The notes under the pieces are model-generated. The model was not told the origin of the DNA and ran no database searches. It was given only the letters and a program-made list of their open reading frames with translations. Shown here piece after piece: positions 22,844-33,420 of a DNA stretch of 64,000 bases. A program made the translations under genes and the position numbers. Source of the DNA: Escarpia spicata (taxonomy: Eukaryota > Annelida > Polychaeta > Sabellida > Siboglinidae). Numbering within the stretch: the first letter of the stretch is position 1; each line of letters begins with the position of its first letter. The stretch covers positions 64,523,361 through 64,587,360 of the forward strand of contig OZ023206.1 in assembly GCA_963995525.1 (NCBI GenBank), written 5' to 3'.

Positions 22844-23174
22844 GCGCCGTGGTGCAGTGGCTAGATCTTCGGACTCTCAACCGAGAGAACCCGGGTTCGA
22901 ATCCTATGCGGCGGCGTCGAACCTTGGGCAAGTTCGTTCACTATACGTTGCTCCAGTTCATTCAGCTGTATGAATGAGTACCTGACTATAGATAGTGGTG
23001 GATATTTGTGTACGAATAGTCTTCGCGCATTAATTGCAGCGTGGCTGAATGTTTTCCAGAGAAGTCGAGGTGGTGTTCGATTGAATAGGTCTGCCAGGAA
23101 TTAAAGTGTTAAGCGCTTTCAGCAGTCCTGAGGACCGGGTACTGCGCTATATAAGAACTCACCTTTCTTATCTT
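22844..23174 (+). mobile_element. Full-length tRNA-derived SINE (reference copy)
   Basis: The head starts 'gcgccgtggtgcagtggcta', with a box A-like sequence at about 22850-22861 and a perfect box B 'ggttcgaatcc' at 22894-22904. The two boxes form an internal RNA polymerase III promoter. The anticodon-arm region ('cttcggactctcaaccgag') most resembles tRNA-Glu(CTC), with an eight-base loop. A non-tRNA body of about 200 bp follows, then the tail 'tgcgctatataagaactcac', which resembles the 3' end shared with L2/CR1-type LINEs. It is the most complete member in the window. The head is not counted as a working tRNA gene because the acceptor stem does not close and the body runs on. Confidence 0.9.
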
Positions 23175-24153
23175 TATTCATTTGTGTGGGTGATATCATG
23201 TCCACGACAAATATACAGTGTATGCGTTCATAAATACATTCAGATCGCCGACTTATTTCGGTTTTTCAATGTAGCAAATATTTATCACGTGTGTGCTTGA
23301 ATGTCGTAATTTGTAATGTATTAGACAGAGTGACTTAATACCGTTAACGGAGTCGCCATAATAGTTTCTGTTTTACCATGTAGTGGTTCATGGTCACTAT
23401 ATCTCAATTTAACTCTGGGCAGAGAGATAAATCATAGCAAACCGCGCTGTCACGACTGCATTAACGACCAACTAGTTGTGAACACGTTTGAACATAATGT
23501 ATTAATGAAAATGTCATTGGCAGACTGAGAGATATGTAGACGAACGATTGAAGCCACTAATGTTCGACCCCAGTGGCCGACATGAGTGAGTGAGTTCAGG
23601 CTGCCCGCGGTGTATCCAAGTTATTGGTCTTGAGAAAAACTCACTTGTATATTTCATCCTCAGTGTTTAAATAGAAACCTGTACATGGTATTGGACTATG
23701 TTAATAGTCCGAAATCAAAGAGTGAGTTTTACAAACTTGTTATTCAAAATGTGATATCAATTGGCAATGTTATCAAAATATAATATATAAATATGTTGAG
23801 CACCGTTACTTCACCTAGGGCGATGCTGATTAGCTGAACTGGAAATGTTTCTAAACAGTATTTCATGCACGTCTTTTAACTGGGCATGTTGTTGTTTCGT
23901 CCCAGTTCGGTTAAAATAGAGTTCATCGCGTTTTTCGCGTTTTAGCGAGTAAAGGTCAGTGGCACCACGGCAACAGAAAAAGTTTTCACCCACTGAATTA
24001 ACATTGAATCAAATTATGTTAATTATGAACAAGAACAATATTTGAGGTCGGAGTAACATCGTCCATTACTCAAAGTTCTTAGTATTTGCTCTTTGTAGAA
24101 ATTAAGCAGTTACTTATCAACTAACGTTTCTTGCGTCGTCGATGGTGAAGCTA
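23175..24153. other. No gene seen
   Basis: This is AT-rich non-coding sequence. I recognise no repeat in it except that its last 25 bases are the left flank of the MITE at 24154. Confidence 0.5.
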
Positions 24154-24870
24154 TTAAGGTAGGTAGTATGGATTCCACCAAAAATCTTTAGTTTTCAACA
24201 CAGATCAACCATATTTGGTATGCAGATACATACCAACATAGTTAAGGTTTTTTTTCATGTTTCGCATAAATTATGCAAATTAGGTATCCAATATGGTCGC
24301 CATAATAGGGAAAATTAGGTATTTTTTGCCGCGCTCTAACCAAAAACGTATTCAAGTTACAAGCTTGTAATTTAGCACAGGGATTACTGTTATGCATATC
24401 TACTGCATGAATATCACAGAAATCAGATATGTTGTGTTGTTTACGTGAAAAAAGATTTTTTGTCGAAAAAACCTATTTTGGGTAACTTTTTCACATAATT
24501 AACGCCTATAATTCAGAAACCATTAAATATATTATGATTTATTTTAATTCATGCAGTAGATATACTCATTAGGCACTGCGGTGCAAAATATTTTGCAGTT
24601 ATACCCAGTATTTATTCTACTAGAGCGCAGCAACTTTAAGTACTTACAGCAAAAATGGTATTCCGAGAAAACGATGATAAGGTAATTTTTATAACCAAAT
24701 TCTGCCAAAAGTCATCCGAAGAAACCTCAATATTGCCACTTTGTATTACTTTTTCAGCTAATATACTAACTGCATATTGAGGTGAGGATATGAAAGTACA
24801 TAAATAGCAAAGAAAGTCCTTTAAAAAAAATGTTAAAAATCACTTTTTGAATCCATACCACCTACCTTAA
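24154..24870. mobile_element. 709-bp MITE with TTAA target duplication, copy 1
   Basis: TTAA at 24154-24157 and at 24867-24870 flank an element of about 709 bp. Its ends are inverted repeats ('ggtaggtagtatggattcca' left; the right end reads 'ttgaatccataccacctacc' with a few mismatches). It has no transposase. TTAA specificity is the hallmark of piggyBac-type transposases, but the GG terminus is not the canonical piggyBac end. The matching empty site is at 24921-24965. Confidence 0.9.
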
Positions 24871-24920
24871 ACATTTACTTATTGCTGCGACCATGTGAAA
24901 GATCGCGTAGCCTTGCTGCG

Positions 24921-24965
24921 TCGTCGATGGTTAAGCTATTAAACATTTACTTATTGCTGCGAGTG
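24921..24965. other. Empty target site of MITE copy 1 (tandem flank duplicate)
   Basis: The sequence 'gtcgatggttaagctattaa' continuing into 'acatttacttattgctgcga' repeats the left and right flanks of the MITE (24136-24157 and 24867-24890), with a single TTAA at 24939-24942 and no element. The flank was locally duplicated, and only one copy carries the MITE. Confidence 0.85.
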
Positions 24966-25538
24966 GGGTGTCACGCTAATCAATATATATATACAGGTTG
25001 TATATATATATATATATATGTACTAGGGCGTTCTTTTTCTTAGTGGCGCAACTTCAGTTCGACCCCGTTCTTTGCAGTTTCTTTTAGCGGCGCTTAATTA
25101 CGGTGCGACACCGTTTCTGCAGCGTGATGAAAAGGTCCTTGCCACGAGGTTGTGTGTCGTGAGAACATTTTTATTTGTTGGGATGATTTATGACTTAACG
25201 GGTGTGGACCGGGATGGTTACCTAAACAACAATATTACAACTGATGTTGTGCACGTACTAGTCATTTATTGATATTATTCGACCTAAATGTTGCGTTGTT
25301 ATTATTAAAAGTGGTGATTCGATTTCACTATAGATGTTGTGCCTTGTGGTTCTCATAAACAAATGTTTGTGACTTGTGTGTAGGGAAATAGTTGGGATTG
25401 TGACAAGTTGCATTAATTCCATTTTCATACCTAGACATTATTATATATGTAAATTGTTAGATCACACTGGCAGGCTGTTTATCTTTTGTAATCGTTGTTG
25501 ATACTGTGTGTAGTATGTACAACTGATATCATGACAGT
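24966..25538. other. No gene seen; short (TA)n at 24980-25020
   Basis: A TA-rich microsatellite is followed by sequence without recognisable genes or repeats between the two MITE copies. Confidence 0.5.
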
Positions 25539-26255
25539 TTAAGGTAGGTAGTATGGATTCCACCAAAAATCTAGTTTTCAACACAGATCAATCATATTTG
25601 GTATGCAGATACATACTAACATAGTTAAGTTTTTTTTTTATGTTTCGCATAAATTATGCAAATTAGGTATCCAATATGGCCGCCATAATAGGGAAAATTA
25701 GGTATTTTTTGTCGCGCTCTAACCAAAAACATATTCAAGTTACAAGCTTGTAATTTAGCACAGGGATTACTGTTATGCATATCTACTGCATGAATATCAC
25801 AGAAATCAGATATGTTGTGTTGTTTACGTGAAAAAAGATTTTTTTGTCCAAAAAAAATATTTTGTGTAACTTTTTCACTAATTAACGCCTATAATTCAGA
25901 AACCATTAAATATATTATGATTTCTTTTAATTCATGCAGTAGATATACGCATTAGGCACAGCGGTGCAAAATGTTTTGCAGTTATACCCAGTATTTATTC
26001 TACTAGAGCGCAACAACTTTAAGTACTCACAGCAAAAATGGTATTCCGTGAAAACGATGATAAGGTAATTTTGTATAACCAAATTCGGCCAAAAGCCGTC
26101 CGAAGAAACCTCAATATTGCCACTTTTTATTACTTTTTCAGCTAATATACTAACTGCTTCTGAGGTAAGGATATGAAAGTACATAAATAGTAAAGAAAGT
26201 CCTTTTCCAAAAAAATGTCAAAAATCACTTTTGGAATCCATACTACCTACCTTAA
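25539..26255. mobile_element. 709-bp MITE with TTAA target duplication, copy 2
   Basis: TTAA occurs at 25539-25542 and 26252-26255. The terminal inverted repeats are perfect for 20 bases (the left end 'ggtaggtagtatggattcca' matches the reverse complement of the right end). The interior is collinear with copy 1 and differs by scattered substitutions and one- to three-base indels. Same orientation as copy 1. Confidence 0.9.
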
Positions 26256-27049
26256 TATAAGCTGCTCCGTTGCCAATAGCAGTGCTAAATTATTTGCAAT
26301 CGCAATATGTTTGGTAGAATACTTACATATTTCTTACTTTATAAATATGGAAACATTTACAGTTGTGTCTTATGATCACTGTGTCCTTTGTTGTAAGACT
26401 GACACTTGTCTTCTTTCTCTGAAGATATGGTGATTGTTCTGCTCCCTTACTTTGTGCCTAGATGCGATACAGTTCACTGGGACGATGTTTGTGTTTTATT
26501 TACTTTTAAAACGATTGTGCTGACATTAGTATTATTGTTTGTGTTGGCAGATGACTCGCCTCTGCCGTCTCTTTGTTCGTATTGAATTGAAAATGTAACA
26601 CCAAACTTGGTGAACGAACCTCAATAAAGGGATTTGATTCGACATTAGTGCAGTTGACATTTGAGAAGTTTGGTGCATTAGAACATATATATAGGGCATA
26701 CGTAAGCACTACTGCATGGTCTGTGTCACGTTGAAGTCAATACATTATCCATAGGAATTTATATAATATATGTATCAAGTGTAATTGTCAAATTTTTGCT
26801 ATTTTACATTTAGTGTCCAGCTGTGCGATTATTTCGAATTCAAAAAATGATTTCCAAAACTGTCCGCTTCAACTATGATCCCAACATGATTGTAATATTA
26901 AACACAGCGTACATTACCTTCAGCGAACAATGCACGCGTGAAACTAACTGTATGGTCGACAGAATCGTGTGGTTTTATGTATGTTTTAGAAAATTGCACT
27001 TATTTCATTCATGTTTGGTGGTATTTGCATGCTGCAGAGATAATTGATC
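26256..27049. other. No gene seen
   Basis: There is no supported coding sequence or recognised repeat up to the start of copy C. Confidence 0.5.
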
Positions 27050-29007
27050 GGGCGTTCAGTGTATCCCTTCGCTCGACATCGCTAGGGCGTGTTGCAAAGA
27101 GGCCATGGATGATACCACTATATATCCCATTCTGGCAATCGTTGCGAAGGATTTATAACGTGGCTGTCTACTTCATAGATTAGTAAAGACGGTGCTTGAA
27201 TGAACTGCCAGTGGTGAAGTGTAGTGTTTTGAACTGTCCTAAAGTAGATATGGCGCTATCTAAGAACGTCCCGATACCACAGCGTTCACGTCATAAAATG
27301 TCAGCTAATAGTTTGAAGGAACCGGATCCTTAACACAGATTCTCCATTACGGGAATGTGTTCGGTATGTGTATATTCCTGTCATCGACGGCTGAAAGAAA
27401 ATGCCTGTAGCATGCAACGCTTTGCAGAATACCGTTTGAAACTACGCATGAACCGTTTTCTGTTTTGTGTGAAATAAATATGGAAACTGTCAGAATTCTT
27501 CTTTTTTGGAAATGAATGTATACTGTGCGTGCGTGTGTTGGAGACCTGCTAAGGGTACCCTTCCACCATTCACTGAAAATCATAATGCAAAGACTATAAT
27601 CATACATTTGAAAACGAAATGAATCAAGAGTTCATAATATAACTGTCATCCGTCGTCCGTGGGCGAAACAAAGGTGGCAACAGGTTCTCCACAATGGAAA
27701 ATAAATCTAATGAAAAAGTAATCACGTGTGAAAGAAAGTATTATACTTTTATACGAGTCAAATTTGCTTTAAAATAATTACTGTGAAAAACAGCATTATA
27801 TACAATATATATATTATCTGTATATTCATGTAATACGCGCAGTCTTAGTTTAGTGGTGTATCAAAATCCGCCAACGCGCCGTAGCGCATCAACATTATTG
27901 AGAAATGGGTAAATAAAATATTCTGTCGAGGTTCCAGCATTCAAACATTAATATTCAATTAAGCTTCCCTTGTGGTTGCTGCTGCTTCCGGTCAACACAC
28001 GACTGTGATGTAAATAATGTATACATATACAGAAGCACAATGGCAGAGACCAGCAGGCCAAGCTTGATGCTCCGGGGACACGGCAGTTGGTAATAAAGTG
28101 GACACGTGTACATGTCGTAGTGAATGGAAGTGGTGCTCTGATCAACTGTTGTCCGCTTGCGTTTCACTACGCAACAGGTGTCCGTTAACAACTCCACGCC
28201 TATGAGTTTACCAGAAAAAGCGTTGTCGATGTTCTGCGAACGTGGAGTGTCAATAATATGGCCACGGTCATATTTTAAATCAATCTTTAATCGGCTTAAT
28301 ATTGAGCGCCACGGTGTGGTGACTGCGGTCTGACAGTAACCAGGTTGCTTCGCAGCATCTCCAAAATCTAATAAGCATGATGCCAGAGACATGACGAATA
28401 TTCACATGATGATGTACGTTGATCATCAGGAGTTAGAACTGACCGTGGTATATATCCATGGTATCGTAAAAATGGCAGTATTAGTAACGGAGAAAATTAT
28501 CTAAAACATGTCCGTGGCATAAATAATTTATACAATTGCGTTTCTATAAGCTATTATATGTATACATCTGGAAAATAGCGACATTCTCTCTGTTTGCGCT
28601 AATTGCTCAAAATCCTGATACGACCCTTGTTGAAACAAAACCCAAAAAAGAAACACCAAAACATAATTAATAAGTAAAACCAATTGTTTATGCATGAACA
28701 TGTATGTTTAATACGGCGTACAAACGAACTTAATTACCCCACATAAATAGCTAACCTCAGGAATTATTCATTAGCACTATTTATGTTAGCATTATACCCA
28801 GCGAGTTAGGTAAACCGGTCGAGTGCGTTGACAAGAGTTGAGTCTCTAGAGAGGTTACTTGTGTGCACTTGGCGGAAACTCAGTGACATCAATGGACGAA
28901 CGCTCATGCAAGATGTATGCGTCTAAATCTGGAGGTGGACTTACACAACAGCAGAAACAACTGCCGCCCTCGCTTACAATGCAACTGTCCAGATTCGATG
29001 CTACTTA

Positions 29008-29202
29008 TCCATACATGGCTATAGACAGTGGTGGATATTTGTGTACGAACAGTCTTCGCGCATTAATTGCAGCGTGGCTGGATGCTTCCCAGGGAAGTCG
29101 AGATGGTGATCGATTGAACAGGTCTGCCAGGGAGTGAAGTGTAAAGCGCTTTGAGCAGTTCTGATGACTGGATACTGCGCTCTATAATAACGTACCTTTA
29201 TC
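29008..29202 (+). mobile_element. SINE body, 5' truncated (copy C)
   Basis: It has 'agtggtggatatttgtgtac', 'cagggaagtcgagatggtga' and the tail 'gactggatactgcgctctat'. It is the same insertion as in copies A and B. Confidence 0.8.
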
Positions 29203-29639
29203 ATACACGGGACAGTCTGATAGCACAGAACAGAATGAATTTCAAATAGATAGCTATTTGAGACTCACTTTCAATAGTTATAAAATTGGCTCATGGACCA
29301 CTACAAAGAGGTTGAATAATTTGAGTGATCAGATTAGGATGCAGTTGAGCTCATATTTATTTGTATCAGGAAATAATAATATTGTTAAAATTCCCTAGAC
29401 GACAGCAGTGGCTTGGTTGACGGAATTAAATCCTTTTTTGAGAACGTTACATGTTCAGGTTAAGGGCTCTGTAGAACTTCAAATATTACTTTTGTCGCAT
29501 TCTGAATGAGATCTAAGCACCTCATTGGTTTACGGTTGCGCTTGTGGAACAGTGTATGTAGGCCGTCTATATACTGGCCTTGGAAGGTTTGGTCATAGTT
29601 ATTTAAATATGCCGTTTTGTACAAAATTGTGAACAAACA

Positions 29640-30190
29640 TTTGCGCAAACTATCAATATTCAAAATTACCAGCCATTATTTCACCAGATACAGCGAAAAG
29701 TATGTAATCTAGATCAATAAACCAGCCCTAGTGGTTTCACAGTTAATACCAAAAAGAAAAACGTATTGTCCACCAGCAAGTTGACACACAAATTATTGCG
29801 ATTAGTAATTATCATCGGCTCGAGTATGTCAACACGTCCACTTACCTGGGCAGCATCATCAATGTCCAAGGAAATGCAGAAGAAAACATCAAAACGTGAT
29901 TGGGAACACCAGGACAACATTTGCAAAAATATATCAGATACTGCTGTGGACATCCTCAGTATGCTCCCAAACGACCTAATGCAGAATCTACCAGAACAAT
30001 GTCTTCCCTGTGCTCCTCTACGACTCGCAGTCCTGGGGCGTGGCACAGCAAGATACCAATAGACTTTCCAGTTTTCACAACTGTCTAAGAAAGATAATGA
30101 AAGTATACTAGCCCCAGACCATCTCCAATACAAGACTCCGTCAAGCAATAAAACAAAAAAGCACATCTGCCTCATCGTGAAAAGGAGAAG
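29640..30190 (+). pseudogene. Degraded LINE reverse-transcriptase C-terminal fragment (copy C)
   Basis: It is homologous to 2000-2500 and 9240-9800. Decayed 'STYLGS' and 'DLMQNLPEQCLPCAPLRLAV' readings lie around 29820-30050, and the 'aaaaggagaaggtggacat' end lies at 30179-30198. All frames are interrupted. Confidence 0.65.
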
Positions 30191-30304
30191 GTGGACATAG
30201 CGACGCGTGAAAAACTAATGTGTCCATAATATATAGGGATCTAACAAGTCTTTCTCAAAACGAACGTCATTTTAGGGGATGGACAGGCCAGCGTCACAAG
30301 GGGT

Positions 30305-31305
30305 GGCAGAGGCGGATCCAGAGAGGGTAGTCTAGGGGGTTAATTGCACCCCACCCCCAAGGCTGGCAAGAAACCCTGACGCCCGAACCAAGTTCATATT
30401 GAGTGGGTTAATCCGGCTCCGCTGTCGGGAGATCATTTATGTATAAGATATATAAAAGTGGACCAAGAATAGAGCCCTGCGGAACAGCGAATGTGATATT
30501 TCGTGGAAGCGAAGCACTGTTGCTACAACTTAAATATGGTGTTCTATTTGTAAGATAGCTCCTGAACCAATTAAGAGGGGCACCCCTTATTCCGTAGTAA
30601 TCTAACTTACGTAATAAAATCTGATGGTCTACAGTATCGAACGCCTTACTTAAATCAAGAAATACACTGATGACTGAATCTTTTTTTCTAACGCATTTAA
30701 AACGTCAGAAACTAATGTAGATGCCGCATTAATGGTAGAATGTTTCGATCGGAAAACATATTGGTTATTATTCAAGATGTTGTTATTTGTTTAAAAAAAG
30801 TATAGGTCCTTTTATATACAATCCTTCCTAATATTTTTGAAATAGCGCGAAGTAAAGATATAGGTCTATAGTTCCAAAATTAATTGTTAGCTTCTGATGT
30901 ATACACTGGTATAATTTTAGCAATTTTTAATTCGTCTGGTACAATTCCCTCACTTAAAGATTTGTTTATCAGAATAGCTATTGGTAGAGACACTCCTTCG
31001 CCTATTTGTTTTAGAAAGTACGCACGTAAATTGTCAAACCCACAACTTTTCTTGGGTTGAAGAGACTTTATTATTTGACATCGGAAGACGGGGTGTGCTG
31101 TTGAAGACTTTAGCCGGAGCTTCGGCATCACTCCGTTGTCCGTCGCGCTGTTTACAATCTTAGAAAGTCTAGGGGGCATGTAACGGCGGCTCATTCAATA
31201 GGTCTAGGATCATGCCGCTCTAGTGCGTGCATAGCGCGGCCAAATTCCAGAGCTCTTGGGGAGTTGGGGGCATTTGCCCCATGCCCCCTGGATCTGCCTT
31301 TAGTG
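30305..31305 (+). mobile_element. GGATCC-ended MITE-like element carrying an RT fragment (copy C)
   Basis: The left end 'gaggcggatccagagaggg' and the right end 'ccccctggatctgccttta' form an imperfect terminal inverted repeat. The element itself is about 350 bp. The rest is the RT fragment at 30430-31076. No transposase. The superfamily is not assigned. Confidence 0.6.
30430..31076 (-). pseudogene. LINE RT fragment inserted in GGATCC element (copy C)
   Basis: It has the same content and ends as 10743-11378. The minus strand reads 'KSCGFDNLRAYFLKQIGEGV', 'GIVPDELKIAKIIPVY' and, in another frame, the 'QGSILGPLLFI(L)YIND' region near 30430-30480. It lacks the YADD box and is disrupted by stops and frameshifts. 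Confidence 0.8.
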
Positions 31306-32112
31306 GAGGGTCTTGAAAAAGTCCAAATTTAGCGAGACGTAGTATATGGATGACCATTTAATTACAATTTTACATCCATCAATATAAATTATGTCAGGCA
31401 AAATCCCGGATATAAGGTCACTATTAGAGGATATAAAAATGATGTAAAACAGAATATGGTTGCATAAAATGGACTATCCTGAAGAATATTCAGCTGTCAC
31501 TATTTTCTGATTTTTATTTTTAGCATTGGCAAAAAGTGAGATATCAAAGCTTACGCTAAGGGGTGTCCAATTTGTGAGTGTGACCAAACCTTGCACGTAA
31601 AGACGCATACCTGACGCCAAACAGACGTACAATCCACCAGGAAGACAGTGGCGCCGCCTTGTGACCAATCCCACCACAAGTAATACAAAGGTAGTGTGGA
31701 TTGCCCTAATTCGTAGTTCCGGTAATAACGGGGTCGGTGCATCTCGAGGGCATTCATAGAATATGTCTTTATGTGAGCGTCTAACGAGGAATTCTGCATA
31801 GCGCAACTCGGGGTAAGTTGCTGCATGTGCGTTATAATACCTACGTGGTAGTTGTCGCGCTTTGTCATGACGCTAAACCTAAAGCTATACCTAAATTCAC
31901 TAACGCCACGGCTACTCGGCTCAGGTGAGTAAGTGAATGTCGCACTCGACTCGCAGGTGGGTTCCAGTCACTTCGGCCGCCCCGCGCAGTGCGCGTTTCG
32001 GCCTCGTCGTGTGCGTCCACAACATCCGAATACGCTGTATCTGCGTGCTGCTACAGGCGATTAGATGCATATCACCGCGAGTGATTTCGGCCCAATGAAT
32101 TTGGCACATTTG

Positions 32113-32214
32113 GTTGTGTCCATCCTCGCCAGCCAGGGCTGTTTGCCATCTATTGCTGACTGGCACTGGCGTAATCAGCAGCAGCGACCCCTGGCGCGCA
32201 AGGATGGTTGTGTC
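32113..32214. mobile_element. 86-bp MITE with perfect 8-bp target-site duplication
   Basis: The element is 32121-32206. It is flanked by 'gttgtgtc' at 32113-32120 and 32207-32214. Its ends are inverted repeats ('catcctcgccagccaggg' against the reverse complement of the right end, 'catccttgcgcgccaggg'). Copy A has a single 'gttgtgtc' at 3748-3755 with the same flanks. An 8-bp duplication fits hAT- or P-type transposases. There is no coding capacity. Confidence 0.92.
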
Positions 32215-33420
32215 CCATGACTTGGTGAATTTTGCAGGACTTTTTTTGTTACGATATGCTTTAAAAGTTAGGTCCGTACATAAGTATTAACGTTTTATCG
32301 GTTAAACGATAGGCAGATAGTTAGTTCTTAAAACCATGTTTTAAATCATAGCAAGTTAATGCCAAATGACATGTCTGAATCCTGAATATTTAACAAATCT
32401 CTTACGCACAGTATAATATTTTGTTTCCTCAGAAACTAAGCTAACAGAATACAAAGGCGGGCTCCTACAGTAGTGACTGTTAATAAGTCTTAAAGGGAGT
32501 CTAGGTGGTCCTCTGTAGAGACTATAATATTGTATAATGTGTATTACAATTATATTCTCATATATTATTATTACTAATTAATGAGTGTACTCTTTGGATC
32601 AAATAAATCTACTCCGTTCTGCTATGATCAACTGGCCCATTCTGGAATGGTGTCACTCATATACAGAGTCACAAAAGTCACCATAGACTGTGGCTAGAAA
32701 TCACCAGACTGAATTCATCATGGGTCAAAATTACCTGTATCTGCTACCGCTGTGGTTACTTTCACTGCACGTTGACAGGCCGTGGAATATCCTACCTAAC
32801 AATGGTGTAACTGTGCACACAAACAGTAAACAACCTCAAAACAATATATACAGCTTCAAACAATAATAGCAGCAACCATTGATTGTGGGGCTATGATTAT
32901 ATATGAGCCAGTCTGCATCTGCCCTAAACAGGCAGTATATACTTTTAGTTTGAAGAAAATTGGGTTAGACAGAGTGTGTGTGTCTGTTATTATTCAATGT
33001 CTTATGTACAAAATTGTGATATGTAACCACAAGACCACGTATTTATGTTTCCTTAGCTTTTCAGTTTAACAAAAAAGACTGCCTCACATTTATGTGGTTT
33101 ATTTGAGACAGCTTTTGAAGTTTTGCCAATTTATGGTAGCAAAAACAGGTTTATGGTGTTTTTTGCAACTGTCTCTGCAAAAACAGGTTTCCTCTGGCAG
33201 AAATGGCAGCCTGCTAAACATTCTGGTTTAGTATGTGTATAATTGCTTGTGTGATAATGTTAAATGGCATCATCCAAGTTTCATGCATCACATGCTGATG
33301 CTGCGTGATATTCATCTTTGCAAGCAAGAGGTGGTAGTTAACTACACTACCCATGACAGATAGTCTACATAATGTACGAAAGTTGGCTCAATCAGTTGCA
33401 CATTGTCCTAGTAATTGACT

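Larger units (their letters stand above)
27050..33420 (+). repeat. Long mosaic duplicated segment, copy C (most complete)
   Basis: It begins with 'atcccttcgctcgac', shared with 6247, and ends near 33415 where homology with copy A (4948) stops. It contains the truncated SINE, the LINE C-terminal piece, the GGATCC element with the RT fragment, and the tail shared with A. It also has its own 86-bp MITE at 32121-32206. Over 27955-28392 it differs from copy B at four positions in 438. Confidence 0.85.

Noticed and set aside
22844..22915. A functional tRNA gene
   Set aside because: Boxes A and B are good, but the acceptor stem does not close, the anticodon loop has eight bases, and the sequence is the head of a SINE with several sister copies.
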